Origin: Bacillota bacterium
GTDB taxonomy: Bacteria > Bacillota > SHA-98 > Ch115
Direction: 5' to 3'
Length of the DNA: 39,078 nt
Assembly (NCBI GenBank): GCA_012842565.1
Contig: DUSO01000186.1
Location: 1 to 39,078, forward strand
Part shown: positions 31,613 to 39,078 of the stretch, one piece after another
Layout of the letters: each line of letters opens with the position of its first letter
Position numbering within the stretch: the stretch's first letter is position 1
The notes under the pieces: generated by a model
Seen by the model: only the letters and a program-made list of their open reading frames with translations
Told to the model about the DNA's origin: nothing
The model's database searches: none
Position numbers and translations under genes: made by a program

Positions 31613-31655
31613 GCGGCTCCGTGCTGCATCGTGGTAGAACGGAGCACGGAGCCGC
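31613..31655 (+). other. Strong hairpin downstream of the SIS gene
   Basis: GCGGCTCCGTGCT (31613-31625) pairs perfectly with AGCACGGAGCCGC (31643-31655) across a 17-base loop. It lacks a following T-run. It may act as a terminator for the upstream operon or belong to the left flank of the adjoining transposase remnant. Confidence 0.5.
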
Positions 31656-31769
31656 CATGTTAGGATATCACAGGAAGTAGACGTCTAAAAGAGGCAACAA
31701 GAAAGATGCGACAACTGAGGTACGGATCTCATGGGAAGTGGAAGTCAGTCTAGAAGGGGACACGTCAGA

Positions 31770-32330
31770 AAGCCAAATAGGGGCTGCTAGCCCTATATGT
31801 GGAAGCAGGACTCGAGATCTCGGATGCACTGTTTGAAGAGGAAGTGGAAAAGAAGATCGGCGAGAAGGGCAAGCACAACACCAGGCGGTGTGGTTTTCGG
31901 CACAGGCATGAGAAACCAGGGAGGTAACCTTGGGTGGGCGCAAAGTCAAGGTCACAAGGCCTCGGGTGCGCACGGTTGACGGGAAGAAAATAAGGCTTGA
32001 GGCATACGAGTGGTTTAGAAATGACGGCATCCTGGCGCGCTATGCGCTCGCGAAGGCCCTGCATGGTCTATCGACGCGTAACTATGCTTTCGCGCTCGAA
32101 GGGATAGGTAATGGAGTCGAGGAAGCGGGTGTTTCCAAGAGTACAATCAGCTGGCGTTCTGCCCGGATGACAAAGGATGCGCTCAATAAACTCTTGATAA
32201 GTCCCCTGGACGATCTGGACATCGCGGTTGTATATATCGGCGGGATGGTTGTGGTGAGGCAAAAAGTGGTCTGCGCTTGGCGTGGACATCGATGGTAAGA
32301 AACATCCCGCGATGAGCCGCAAAAATTCTT
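31770..32330 (+). mobile_element. IS256-family transposase remnant
   Basis: Pieces of the N-terminal half of an IS256-type mutator transposase lie in three frames. GLLALYVEAGLEISDALFEE and the following EVEKKIGEKGKHNTRR run from 31781. VTLGGRKVKVTRPRVR, then LHGLSTRNYAFALEGIG and VSKSTISWRSARMT run from about 31923. ALGVDIDGKKHPAM resumes near 32270 in a third frame. These match the order of intact enzymes (ALxxEEVxxxVGxKGKHxxxR, VTLGGRxVxVxRPRVR, GLSTRRY, TSKSxxSRR, ALGIDxDGxKHP). Everything after KHP, including the catalytic C-terminal part, is missing. It is dead and has no recognisable right end. It separates the SIS gene from the ROK regulator and shows past insertion and deletion here. 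Confidence 0.8.
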
Positions 32331-32440
32331 TTTGGATCAAGAAGGAGTTTCGTTTAAGCTGTCGAATTTAGTTAGTAAAATATATTAAAAAAACTTAGTG
32401 GTGGGCCTTAAGCCCATAAATGGCAGAGTTACGAGGTGCC

Positions 32441-33691
32441 ATGAGTAGAAGAAAGTTGATGCCAACAGGTAAACCCAAAGTTATAGCTGCGGTAAATCAA
32501 TCGATTGTTCTTGATTTAATCAGGAATGAGAGTCCAATTTCCCGTGCGGAGATTGCTAGAAAAACCCGACTCAGTCGTCCAACAGTCTCCAAAATTGTCG
32601 ATGGATTAATTGCAAAAGGCCTGGTTTATGAGATCGGCCAAGGAGCTACTGAGGGTAGATCCGGAAGGAGACCAATTGTGTTGCAATATAATTCCAGGGC
32701 TGGTTTCGTGGCCGGAGCCGACCTGGGAGCGGAAAAAGTTGTTGTAGCTGTAGCCGATCTCCAAGGAAACATAATATCAGAAGTAAGGCGAGATCGTGAT
32801 CCCAAATCCGGCGGAAACCATCTGTTGCGCTCGCTTATGGATGCATTTCGTGAGGCGTTAGCACAGGGGGAAATCGACAGGAAAAAACTTCGCGGGATTG
32901 CGATTGGAGTACCAGGTGTAACTGACGCAGAAAAGGGCGTGGTTATCTTATCCAGAGATTTCGGTCAGGAAAATCTTCCTCTTGGAAGGATCTTCGCAGA
33001 AGAATTTGGCCTTATGACTTTCGTGGAAAATGACGTCAACCTTGCCGCTCTAGGTGAGGCACGATGGGGGGTTGGGAGGAAGTATAAAGATATCGCTTAT
33101 ATTAGGGCTGGCAGGGGAATAGGTGCGGGTATAATAATTAACCGTCATCTTCACCGTGGCTCAAGGGGATTAGCTGGAGAGATTGGCTATATGGGTGTTG
33201 CAGAAGGTTGCCTTCAATACAGGAAGCAGGGACTAACATCGGTGGGTTACCTAGAATCAATAGCATCGATTAGCGCTGTGATAACAAATATGATTGCTGA
33301 AGCCGAGAGGGACGAAACGGCATTGGTGCGAGAACTCACAAACGGAAACCCAGAACTAATTGCCATGGGCACGGTATTCAAAGCTGCGGAAGAGGGGAAT
33401 GACACGGCAAGACGACTCCTAGATAGAGCCATTACCTATTTAGGTATCGGGGTGGCAAATCTTATCTCTGTCTTAGATCCTGAGATAGTCGTAATAGGTG
33501 GCGAGATTTCATTGGGTGGCGAAAAAGTGCTGGAACGCCTACGGTCAGTCGTCGATTCGCTTACCTTCATGTCGCCTCCGATTATGTTTTCAAATCTCGG
33601 GGAAAATGCAGTAATAATGGGGGGAATCTCACGAATTCTAGATTACGTTCATACAGGTCCTAGTATTATGTTAGCTGCATCCAGGAAGTAA
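32441..33691 (+). CDS. ROK-family transcriptional regulator (NagC/XylR type)
   Basis: ATG 32441 (SD CGAGGTG) gives 416 aa; an in-frame ATG at 32420 lacks an SD. A winged HTH occupies about 20-75 (ISRAEIARKTRLSRPTVSKI, then EGRSGRRPIVL), followed by the ROK sugar-kinase fold: AGADLGAEKVVVAVADLQGN, IAIGVPGVTD, ENDVNLAALGEARWG (sugar-binding N and D), GAGIIINRHLHRGSRGLAGEIGY and EIVVIGGEIS. The usual zinc signature GH-x9-CxCGxxGCxE is absent: the stretch reads GEIGYMGVAEGCLQYRKQGL then TSVGYLES, with His replaced by Tyr and the Cys cluster lost, as in some Firmicute XylR-like repressors. It probably represses the surrounding genes until an amino sugar or its phosphate binds. The A+T-rich stretch 32365-32400 is its likely promoter. 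Confidence 0.88.
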   Translation: MSRRKLMPTGKPKVIAAVNQSIVLDLIRNESPISRAEIARKTRLSRPTVSKIVDGLIAKGLVYEIGQGATEGRSGRRPIVLQYNSRAGFVAGADLGAEKVVVAVADLQGNIISEVRRDRDPKSGGNHLLRSLMDAFREALAQGEIDRKKLRGIAIGVPGVTDAEKGVVILSRDFGQENLPLGRIFAEEFGLMTFVENDVNLAALGEARWGVGRKYKDIAYIRAGRGIGAGIIINRHLHRGSRGLAGEIGYMGVAEGCLQYRKQGLTSVGYLESIASISAVITNMIAEAERDETALVRELTNGNPELIAMGTVFKAAEEGNDTARRLLDRAITYLGIGVANLISVLDPEIVVIGGEISLGGEKVLERLRSVVDSLTFMSPPIMFSNLGENAVIMGGISRILDYVHTGPSIMLAASRK

Positions 33692-33790
33692 ATGAGCCTG
33701 AAGATTCTTGATCTGACCAACTTGGAGACCATGTCATACGATCGTCGAGGCTCGTCTAACTGCTGCCCTGCGGTGAAAGGGTGTTGAGAG

Positions 33791-34597
33791 ATGAGGATAG
33801 CATGTAGCTCATGGAGTTTTAGATCACAGATAGTCCGAGAAGGTCCTGAGGTAGGTCTAAGGAATTTTGTCGACCAACTTGTAGATTTGGGAATCAGGGG
33901 AGCAGAGTTTCTCGAAAGCCACTTAGGTGAGCAATCTCTAGAACGTATCATAGGGCTGGCAAAGTACTGTAATACAAGGGGGATCGAAATTCCGACCATC
34001 GCGCTGGAAAACGACTTCTCATGGATTGATAGCACTCACCGTACGGCCCAGGTTGCGAGGGTCAAAAGGTGGATCCAGATTGCTTCAGAAGCACAAATTC
34101 CTTATCTAAGGCTCTTTACTGGGGAAAAGAAGCCCAAAACGGATATCACTCTCCAGAAGCGGCTTGTCCTCGAGTGCCTCAGCGAGTGCGCCTGCGAGGC
34201 CTCACGATGTGGGAATGTAACGCTTGCCGTTGAGAACCACGGAGTCCACGCAGTATACTCGACCCCTCACGATATGTTAGAGCTACTTCGTGACGTGAAC
34301 TCCGAATATGTGAAATTGTGCCTAGATCCATATAACTTTTACTCAGTCAACTTAGGGGAAGAAACAATCTATGAGGGCGCAAAACTCCTAGTCCCTCTTG
34401 CCGTCCATACACATGCCCTTATAAACGAATTTGGCGAGGATGGACGTGCAACGAATATGGATTTGGATAGGATTATGACGATCTATAAGGACGCCGGCTA
34501 TGAGGGCTACATATCAATCGAATACTATGGAGAATCGGAACCGTATGAGCCGGTCCGCCTTGCAGCGAAGCAGATCCAGCGATTCATTCGGGGCTAG
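33791..34597 (+). CDS. Sugar phosphate isomerase/epimerase (xylose isomerase-like TIM barrel)
   Basis: A 268-aa AP-endonuclease-2-type TIM barrel; ATG 33791 has AAAGGGTG a short distance upstream. Metal-site residues can be placed: TLAVENHG (Glu, about 145-152), VKLCLDPYNFYSVN (Asp, about 175-188), LAVHTHALINEF (His, about 203-214) and GYISIEYYGESEPY (Glu, about 238-251), the E-D-H-E pattern of this superfamily. It lies between the ROK regulator and the second Gfo/Idh/MocA gene, 46 bases before the latter. In many bacteria such pairs convert keto-sugars, for example 3-keto-glycoside lyases/epimerases with their dehydrogenase. An isomerase or lyase acting on the oxidised amino sugar is likely; the exact reaction is unknown. 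Confidence 0.87.
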   Translation: MRIACSSWSFRSQIVREGPEVGLRNFVDQLVDLGIRGAEFLESHLGEQSLERIIGLAKYCNTRGIEIPTIALENDFSWIDSTHRTAQVARVKRWIQIASEAQIPYLRLFTGEKKPKTDITLQKRLVLECLSECACEASRCGNVTLAVENHGVHAVYSTPHDMLELLRDVNSEYVKLCLDPYNFYSVNLGEETIYEGAKLLVPLAVHTHALINEFGEDGRATNMDLDRIMTIYKDAGYEGYISIEYYGESEPYEPVRLAAKQIQRFIRG

Positions 34598-34643
34598 GCC
34601 AAGGCTATGAGAAGCAAATCATCTCAAGGAGGCAAGAACAGTT

Positions 34644-35720
34644 ATGGAGAGAAAGGTCAAGGTAGGGATTATAGGTTGTGGCTTCATTGCTAATGCCCAT
34701 TTTCTTGGTTACCGAAGTAACCCTTGTGCCGATGTAGTGGCAGTGGCAGATTCTGTAGCTAGTGCGGCGGAGAAATTCGCGCAAAGATATGGGATTCCAA
34801 AGTGGTACTCTAACATGGAGCAATTGCTAGAAGAGGGGGGGGTAGAAGCGGTAAGTATATGCACGCCTCATCCTTCCCATGCTGAAATAGCGGTGATGGC
34901 TGCGCAGCGCAAGAAACACATCCTTGTGGAAAAACCAATGGCGTGTAACCTCGATGAAGCAGAAGAAATGATAAAAGCAGCTAACGAGGCTAATGTGAAA
35001 CTTATGGTTGCCTTTGTAAACCGCTTCGTTGCACCATTCAGAGAAGCAAAACAACTTATCGACGCGGGGGCTCTCGGAAATATAGTTATGCTTAGGTCAC
35101 ACCGGTGGGGCTGGATCCCTTGGTCGGAATGGTATTATGATCCCAAGGGCGGAGGGGGGTTGCTTCCTGACCGATTCTGCTACGGTGTAGACTTTGCGCG
35201 ATGGCTTACTGGAAGCGAGATTGACGAGATATTTGTTTATGGGGATGCGATGGTCCATACCGAAGCTAGGAAAAAATTTGGTCGAGATTTCATTGATAAC
35301 GCAAAAATTCTTATGAAGATGAAAAACGGTGTAATAGCATCAGCTGAAGAGTCATACTCATGCCGGTTCGGGTACTACGAAAGGGTTGAAGTGCTCGGAA
35401 GCGATGGGCTGATAATTGCAGATCCATTTAAGCATGATATGCTTACGTTGTTTACCACGAAGTCTAACACGGAGGCTTCGTTCTTTGAAGGGCTCCCATA
35501 TTCGCCCGGCTGGAATTGGCCCGATATGGTCCACTTCCCTTTAAAAGAGAAGGTATGGGGCAGCTTCGCAGCCGAGACGAAACATTTCATCGATTGCATA
35601 CTTAATGACCATGAGCCTTTAGTGACAGGCAAAGACGGCAAAGCAGCGATTGAGGGTGTACTTGCGGCTATGGAATCATATAGAAAGGGCGAGCCTGTAA
35701 AGTTACCCTTTAATATCTGA
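34644..35720 (+). CDS. Gfo/Idh/MocA family oxidoreductase (2)
   Basis: A 358-aa protein; ATG 34644 has SD AAGGAGG. The Rossmann domain starts VKVGIIGCGFIANAHFLGY, and HILVEKPMACNLDEAEEM carries the EKP lysine (about 94-96). The substrate-side loop reads GGGGLLPDRFCYGVDFARWL (about 168-187). Where relatives have D-x-G-x-H-x-x-D, this protein has D-R-F-C-Y-G-V-D, so the usual catalytic His is Tyr. The rest of the beta domain looks complete (GVIASAEESYS, VEVLGSDGLI). It is only distantly similar to the family member at 29099, so it is not a recent duplicate. It is likely to oxidise or reduce a sugar intermediate together with the adjacent TIM-barrel enzyme, possibly with altered chemistry. Confidence 0.88.
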   Translation: MERKVKVGIIGCGFIANAHFLGYRSNPCADVVAVADSVASAAEKFAQRYGIPKWYSNMEQLLEEGGVEAVSICTPHPSHAEIAVMAAQRKKHILVEKPMACNLDEAEEMIKAANEANVKLMVAFVNRFVAPFREAKQLIDAGALGNIVMLRSHRWGWIPWSEWYYDPKGGGGLLPDRFCYGVDFARWLTGSEIDEIFVYGDAMVHTEARKKFGRDFIDNAKILMKMKNGVIASAEESYSCRFGYYERVEVLGSDGLIIADPFKHDMLTLFTTKSNTEASFFEGLPYSPGWNWPDMVHFPLKEKVWGSFAAETKHFIDCILNDHEPLVTGKDGKAAIEGVLAAMESYRKGEPVKLPFNI

Positions 35721-36014
35721 GCGGAGGGTATGTCTTGGCGGTTTAATGTCCATCCTGTATAGCTGAGACCATAAGAGGTCGGATTGATATGGAAGATATA
35801 GCAGGGTTCCGTATCTACGTGGCTCGATCGAAGTTTGCATAGCTGCAGGCCGCAGTGGAGAGATTCAATGGGGGGAGGCGTGAAGGAAAATGAGGGTTCG
35901 GTTTAGCCTAGGGCTCTAGAGGGAATGAATATGGGTATTTGCCGGTCGTAAATCAAGAGTTCTGTAGTCTCCTGTTTCCAACATATAGAATCTTCAAAAA
36001 TTGGAGGGAACGAT
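35721..36014. other. Intergenic region before the ABC sugar receptor
   Basis: Nearly 300 bases with no gene that I can support. There are two purine-rich SD-like runs (GGGGGGAGG near 35870 and GGAGGGA at 36002-36008). The second serves the receptor gene; the first precedes only a 9-codon frame. Confidence 0.45.
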
Positions 36015-37298
36015 ATGAACTCGGTAAAAAGAGGATTCCTCAATCTAGCGATTCTGACCGGGGTTTTAGCAATTACGTGTGTCGCGACTGCCTTTTCATG
36101 GGCAGCGGGGAGGGAGTTTGAAGGAGTCAAGCTTACTTATGTGACCACTTCTCCCATGGTAACATCTAATCTTGACAAGGAATTTGAGAAGCAAACTGGG
36201 GCAAAAGTTGAGGTTACGACAGTTGCATGGCCGGACCTCCATACGAAACTCGTCACCACTTTTTCGGCTAAGTCTCCGAACATAGACCTTTTCATATTTC
36301 CCGATGAGTGGACCGAGGAATTTGGCAAAGCTGGCTGGTATGTTCCGCTCGAAAGATACCTAGACTCAGCAGAAAAAAGCGATATCTCTCCTGCTTACAT
36401 TGAGCTTTATGCGTATCGAGGGCACCTAGCGGGCTTTCCCATAATGGCAATGCCGATGCTACTCTTTTATAACGAAAAAATGTTATCGGACGCAGGATTC
36501 AAACCAGCGGCGACCTGGCAAGAACTCAAGGAACAATCCATCGCAATGCAAAAGGCAGGAATCTGCAAATACGGTGTCACCTGGCCCCTCCTTTCAGGAG
36601 ATGATATGAGCTTTGATACTTTCCATACCTTGCTGTTAGCGAACGGTGGTACTTTATTTGACAAGAGTGGAAACCCTGCATTCAACAGCGAAAAAGGACT
36701 AGAGACATTGCAATTTATTGTTGATTCTCTTTATAGCTCGAAATTTGCAAGCCCAACATCCATCCAAGTTGAGAAACTCGAAAGCCTAAACCCATTTATG
36801 GCCGGGGAGAATCCGTATAACCTTAACTGGCAGTTTATGTACGGTATGACAACTTCAAGCCAAACTTCTGCCATATGGAAGTACTCAAAGTGCACTACGG
36901 TCCCTTCTAGGCCGGGTGTTGCAAAGACTGGGATTATCGCTGGTGCCGCGCTCGGAATCAATCCATATTCCAAGCACAAGGAAGCTGCTATTGCGTATGC
37001 TAAGTTCATATTTGCGAAGGAAAATGCACTTAGGAATTTCAAAGAGAAAGGCTGGCTACCGGGGTGGAGGTCGTTCTACAAGGATCCGGACGCTCTAGCC
37101 ACCGATCCGCAGCTGCCGATTTATTTAGCACAGATTGAGAAGAGCGCGGTACGGCCGAAGATAACCTGGTACACAGAATTTGCCGAACTGATGAGGCTAG
37201 AGTTATCTAGGGCATGGTTACGTGAGTGCACGCCCAAGAAGGCACTAGAGGCAGCTGAACAGAAAGTCAAGGCAAAAATAGCTCAATACGAAAAATAG
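36015..37298 (+). CDS. ABC transporter sugar-binding protein (family 1)
   Basis: A 427-aa extracellular receptor; ATG 36015 has SD GGAGGGA. Residues 1-35 form a signal peptide (KRGFLNLAILTGVLAITCVA then TAFSWAA); no good lipobox is seen, although Cys22 is nearby. The mature part has the MalE/UgpB layout: EFEKQTGAKVEVTTVAWPDL, TTFSAKSPNIDLFIFPDEW (the family ligand-site Asp), LAGFPIMAMPMLLFYNEKML (the hinge segment), and KEAAIAYAKFIFAKENA near the C-terminus. It is followed by two permease genes; no ATPase gene is in the window, and such systems often use a shared MsiK/UgpC-type ATPase. The ligand is likely to be an oligosaccharide or glycoside containing an amino sugar, by context. Confidence 0.92.
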   Translation: MNSVKRGFLNLAILTGVLAITCVATAFSWAAGREFEGVKLTYVTTSPMVTSNLDKEFEKQTGAKVEVTTVAWPDLHTKLVTTFSAKSPNIDLFIFPDEWTEEFGKAGWYVPLERYLDSAEKSDISPAYIELYAYRGHLAGFPIMAMPMLLFYNEKMLSDAGFKPAATWQELKEQSIAMQKAGICKYGVTWPLLSGDDMSFDTFHTLLLANGGTLFDKSGNPAFNSEKGLETLQFIVDSLYSSKFASPTSIQVEKLESLNPFMAGENPYNLNWQFMYGMTTSSQTSAIWKYSKCTTVPSRPGVAKTGIIAGAALGINPYSKHKEAAIAYAKFIFAKENALRNFKEKGWLPGWRSFYKDPDALATDPQLPIYLAQIEKSAVRPKITWYTEFAELMRLELSRAWLRECTPKKALEAAEQKVKAKIAQYEK

Positions 37299-37482
37299 TA
37301 TGTAGCAGAACCGGTACCTCAGTGGATCGCATCTTAGACAAGGGATATAAGGTTGGATTTCTGGAGGCCCGGGAGTGGATACCCAGAGAGGAGGCATTAG
37401 CCCATGTCCCGGGCCCCCATGCAGATAAGGTCGAGATGAGATATGCCGGTGTGAGACCGGAACTAACGGGGGGACGTCAACT
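37299..37482. other. Spacer between receptor and first permease
   Basis: About 180 bases with no gene seen. AGAGGAGG near 37385 precedes an 11-codon frame from ATG 37404. The permease start uses ACGGGGGGACG at the right edge. The spacing is long for genes of one ABC operon. Confidence 0.35.
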
Positions 37483-38370
37483 ATGCCGCGCACAGAAAAT
37501 AAAGTACTTCCATGGTTGCTTATCAGTCCTGCGGCGGCCATAGTTTTCTGTGTGATGTTCTATCCTCTTATGTACTCGTTCTATATTAGTCTGCACAATC
37601 TAATGCTTAACCAGCCGGAGGCAATGGAGTTTATCAGATTCGGCAACTACCTACGCTTGCTTAACGACCCTTTATTTCTAAGATCAATGGGGCTGACTCT
37701 GTATTTCGTGGGGCTATCAGTTTTCCTGCAACTTATAGTGGGAATGGCAATGGCTTTGGTTCTGAATGAGCCCCTTAAGGGGCGGGGATGGGTAAGAGCA
37801 CTCTTGGTGCTCCCCTGGGCATTGCCGGGCACTGTGGTCGGCGGGATTTGGCGGTGGATTTATCATGCCGACTATGGGCTTATAAACGGACTCCTAAGAA
37901 TACTCGGGGTTCTTAAGGGTAGCTTACTTTGGCTTGGCCCGGGGATGGCGTTGAATGCCGTGGTATTCGCTGAGGTTTGGCGAATGGCTCCGTTCGCTGG
38001 TCTTATGCTCCTTGCTGGCCTCGCCACTATCCCGAGACAGCTCTACGATGCGGCGAGGGTAGACGGGGCAACTGGATGGCAAATCTTCTGGTATATAACG
38101 CTCCCACTGCTTAAACCAACTATCGGAATAATTCTGGTAATGCGGACCATGTTTGCCTTCCAAAACTTAGAGCTCGTTTACGTTCTTACAAAAGGTGGAC
38201 CAGGGACGCAAACCTATTTGCTGCCATACTATATGTACACAGTAAGCTTTAATCAACTACAAGCGGGTTATGGATCCGCCATGGCTTATGGAATAACCAT
38301 ACTGATAGCGCTTGTGTGCGGAATTTATCTGCTGACTCTGTCCTTGTCTGAACGTAGGGTGGAAGCCTGA
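37483..38370 (+). CDS. ABC sugar transporter permease (MalF/UgpA type)
   Basis: A 295-aa membrane protein with about six transmembrane segments (first at about 10-30: LLISPAAAIVFCVMFYPLMY). The conserved NY-x-x-LL-ND-x-x-F segment (FGNYLRLLNDPLFLRSM) and the cytoplasmic EAA loop YDAARVDGATGWQIFWYITL (about 188-207) followed by PLLKPT identify a CUT1 sugar permease. ATG 37483 has SD GGGGGGACG. It pairs with the truncated permease at 38447. It appears intact in itself. Confidence 0.92.
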   Translation: MPRTENKVLPWLLISPAAAIVFCVMFYPLMYSFYISLHNLMLNQPEAMEFIRFGNYLRLLNDPLFLRSMGLTLYFVGLSVFLQLIVGMAMALVLNEPLKGRGWVRALLVLPWALPGTVVGGIWRWIYHADYGLINGLLRILGVLKGSLLWLGPGMALNAVVFAEVWRMAPFAGLMLLAGLATIPRQLYDAARVDGATGWQIFWYITLPLLKPTIGIILVMRTMFAFQNLELVYVLTKGGPGTQTYLLPYYMYTVSFNQLQAGYGSAMAYGITILIALVCGIYLLTLSLSERRVEA

Positions 38371-38446
38371 ATGTGATAATTTGTATGAAGGCATCCAAAA
38401 TGGCTGGGAACATTAATTATGATGGATAGGCTTGGAGGATGACAGA

Positions 38447-38986
38447 ATGCGCAGAATAATGATGAGAGTATTGCTCTACCTTTTGCTCGTAGGCATTGGT
38501 TTGTATATTGCTATACCCTTTGTCTGGACATTTCTGTCAAGCGTAAGATATGCTCGCGAACTCTATGCTTACATACCAACCTGGATTCCCAGACCACTAA
38601 CATTCCATAGATATATAGCCATTTTCACTGGAAGAGAAGCGTTACAGGCGTCGCCGGGGCAGATTGTGGGAACCGAAACGTTAAGGGCCTTTAGGACCGG
38701 CCTGTGGAATAGTATGTTGGTGTCAACCGGAGTTACCTTAATCTGCTTGATTGCTGGTTCTCTCGCGGCATACGCTTTTGCAAGGCTCAACTTTAAAGGC
38801 AGAGACAAGATTTTCGCTGTCTTTGTCATGCTCCGCTTCCTCCCCGTCCTAGTACTAGTTATACCCCTTTACATAATGATGCAACAGTTAGGCCTTTTGG
38901 ATACGAAGGTATCTTTGCTTCTTGCGTATTGCTCCTTTACCCTTCCACTTGTAACCCATATTTCGCAGGTAGCGTCTTCCAGTTAG
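38447..38986 (+). pseudogene. ABC sugar transporter permease (MalG/UgpE type), truncated
   Basis: ATG 38447 follows GGAGGATG; a TTG at 38432 is in frame. The 179 codons cover the first four or so membrane segments: YIAIPFVWTFLSSVR, FRTGLWNSMLVSTGVTLICL, LAAYAFARLNFKGRDKIF and IPLYIMMQQLGLLDTKVSLL. Family members are about 270-290 aa and continue after LPLV with a W-x-L-x-x-F segment and the EAA loop. Here homology ends at FTLPLVT (about 38953), and the next codons HISQVASSS run to TAG 38984-38986. The EAA loop and the last two membrane segments are absent, so the importer would be non-functional unless another permease substitutes. The abrupt end suggests insertion or deletion rather than drift. 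Confidence 0.75.
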
Positions 38987-39078
38987 CCATTTTTTAGGCC
39001 CACTGTCTGAGTGGGCTCTTGTCACACATATATGTCCGTGCTAAAACCTGCCAGCCTAAGCAGGCGGGCTGGTCTTGA
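38957..39078. other. Unassigned sequence after the permease break
   Basis: This stretch follows the point where permease homology stops. It contains TTTTTTA, a GCCCAC/GTGGGC hairpin (39000-39018 region) and repeated CCAGCC/GGCTGG words near the edge. It may be the end of an inserted element, but too little is visible to name one. Confidence 0.35.

Overview
The window looks like chromosomal DNA of an endospore-forming member of the Bacillota, probably an anaerobic or thermophilic clostridial lineage. The main reason is a long minus-strand cluster of SPOCS (DUF3794) proteins, two of them with C-terminal LysM domains, next to a YaaH/SleL-like protein and sugar-nucleotide genes. This is a typical spore-envelope gene set. 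Ribosome binding sites are strong and purine-rich, and GTG/TTG starts are common. There are no rRNA, tRNA or CRISPR features that I can see.

Region 1 (1-13.9 kb) is a carboxylic-acid uptake and catabolism locus. It opens with the Fis-type DNA-binding tail of a sigma-54 enhancer-binding protein, then a decayed UxaA-family hydrolase, then a complete tripartite tricarboxylate transporter (tctC-tctB-tctA). A minus-strand pair (MmgE/PrpD dehydratase and LDH2-type dehydrogenase) diverges from a plus-strand operon (RraA-type aldolase, DUF1932-type dehydrogenase, LeuC-like and LeuD-like hydro-lyase subunits). The divergent intergenic region carries two well-placed sigma-54 (-24/-12) promoters facing away from each other and a near-perfect palindrome between them at enhancer distance. 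Together these genes could dehydrate, rehydrate, oxidise and then aldol-cleave an imported polycarboxylate. The substrate cannot be named from sequence. A minus-strand NitT/TauT-type ABC transporter follows.

Region 2 (14.2-26.2 kb) is a minus-strand spore-envelope cluster. In transcription order it holds a 5'-truncated SPOCS fragment, a GT4 glycosyltransferase, a large unrecognised protein, a GH18-fold protein that has lost its catalytic acids, a GDP-mannose dehydratase-like SDR, an NDP-sugar pyrophosphorylase, and three large multi-SPOCS proteins. Sequences resembling SigK promoters precede two of the SPOCS genes, and perfect hairpins separate them.

Region 3 (26.4-39.0 kb) has visibly lower G+C and different codon choice. 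It encodes amino-sugar use: NagA-like deacetylase, BadF-type sugar kinase, two Gfo/Idh/MocA oxidoreductases, a double-SIS isomerase/deaminase, a ROK regulator, a TIM-barrel isomerase and an ABC sugar importer. The pairing of oxidoreductases and a TIM-barrel enzyme with NagA suggests that the substrate is not plain GlcNAc. The region shows decay: an IS256-family transposase remnant, short orphan reading frames behind good ribosome binding sites, and a second permease cut off near the right end.
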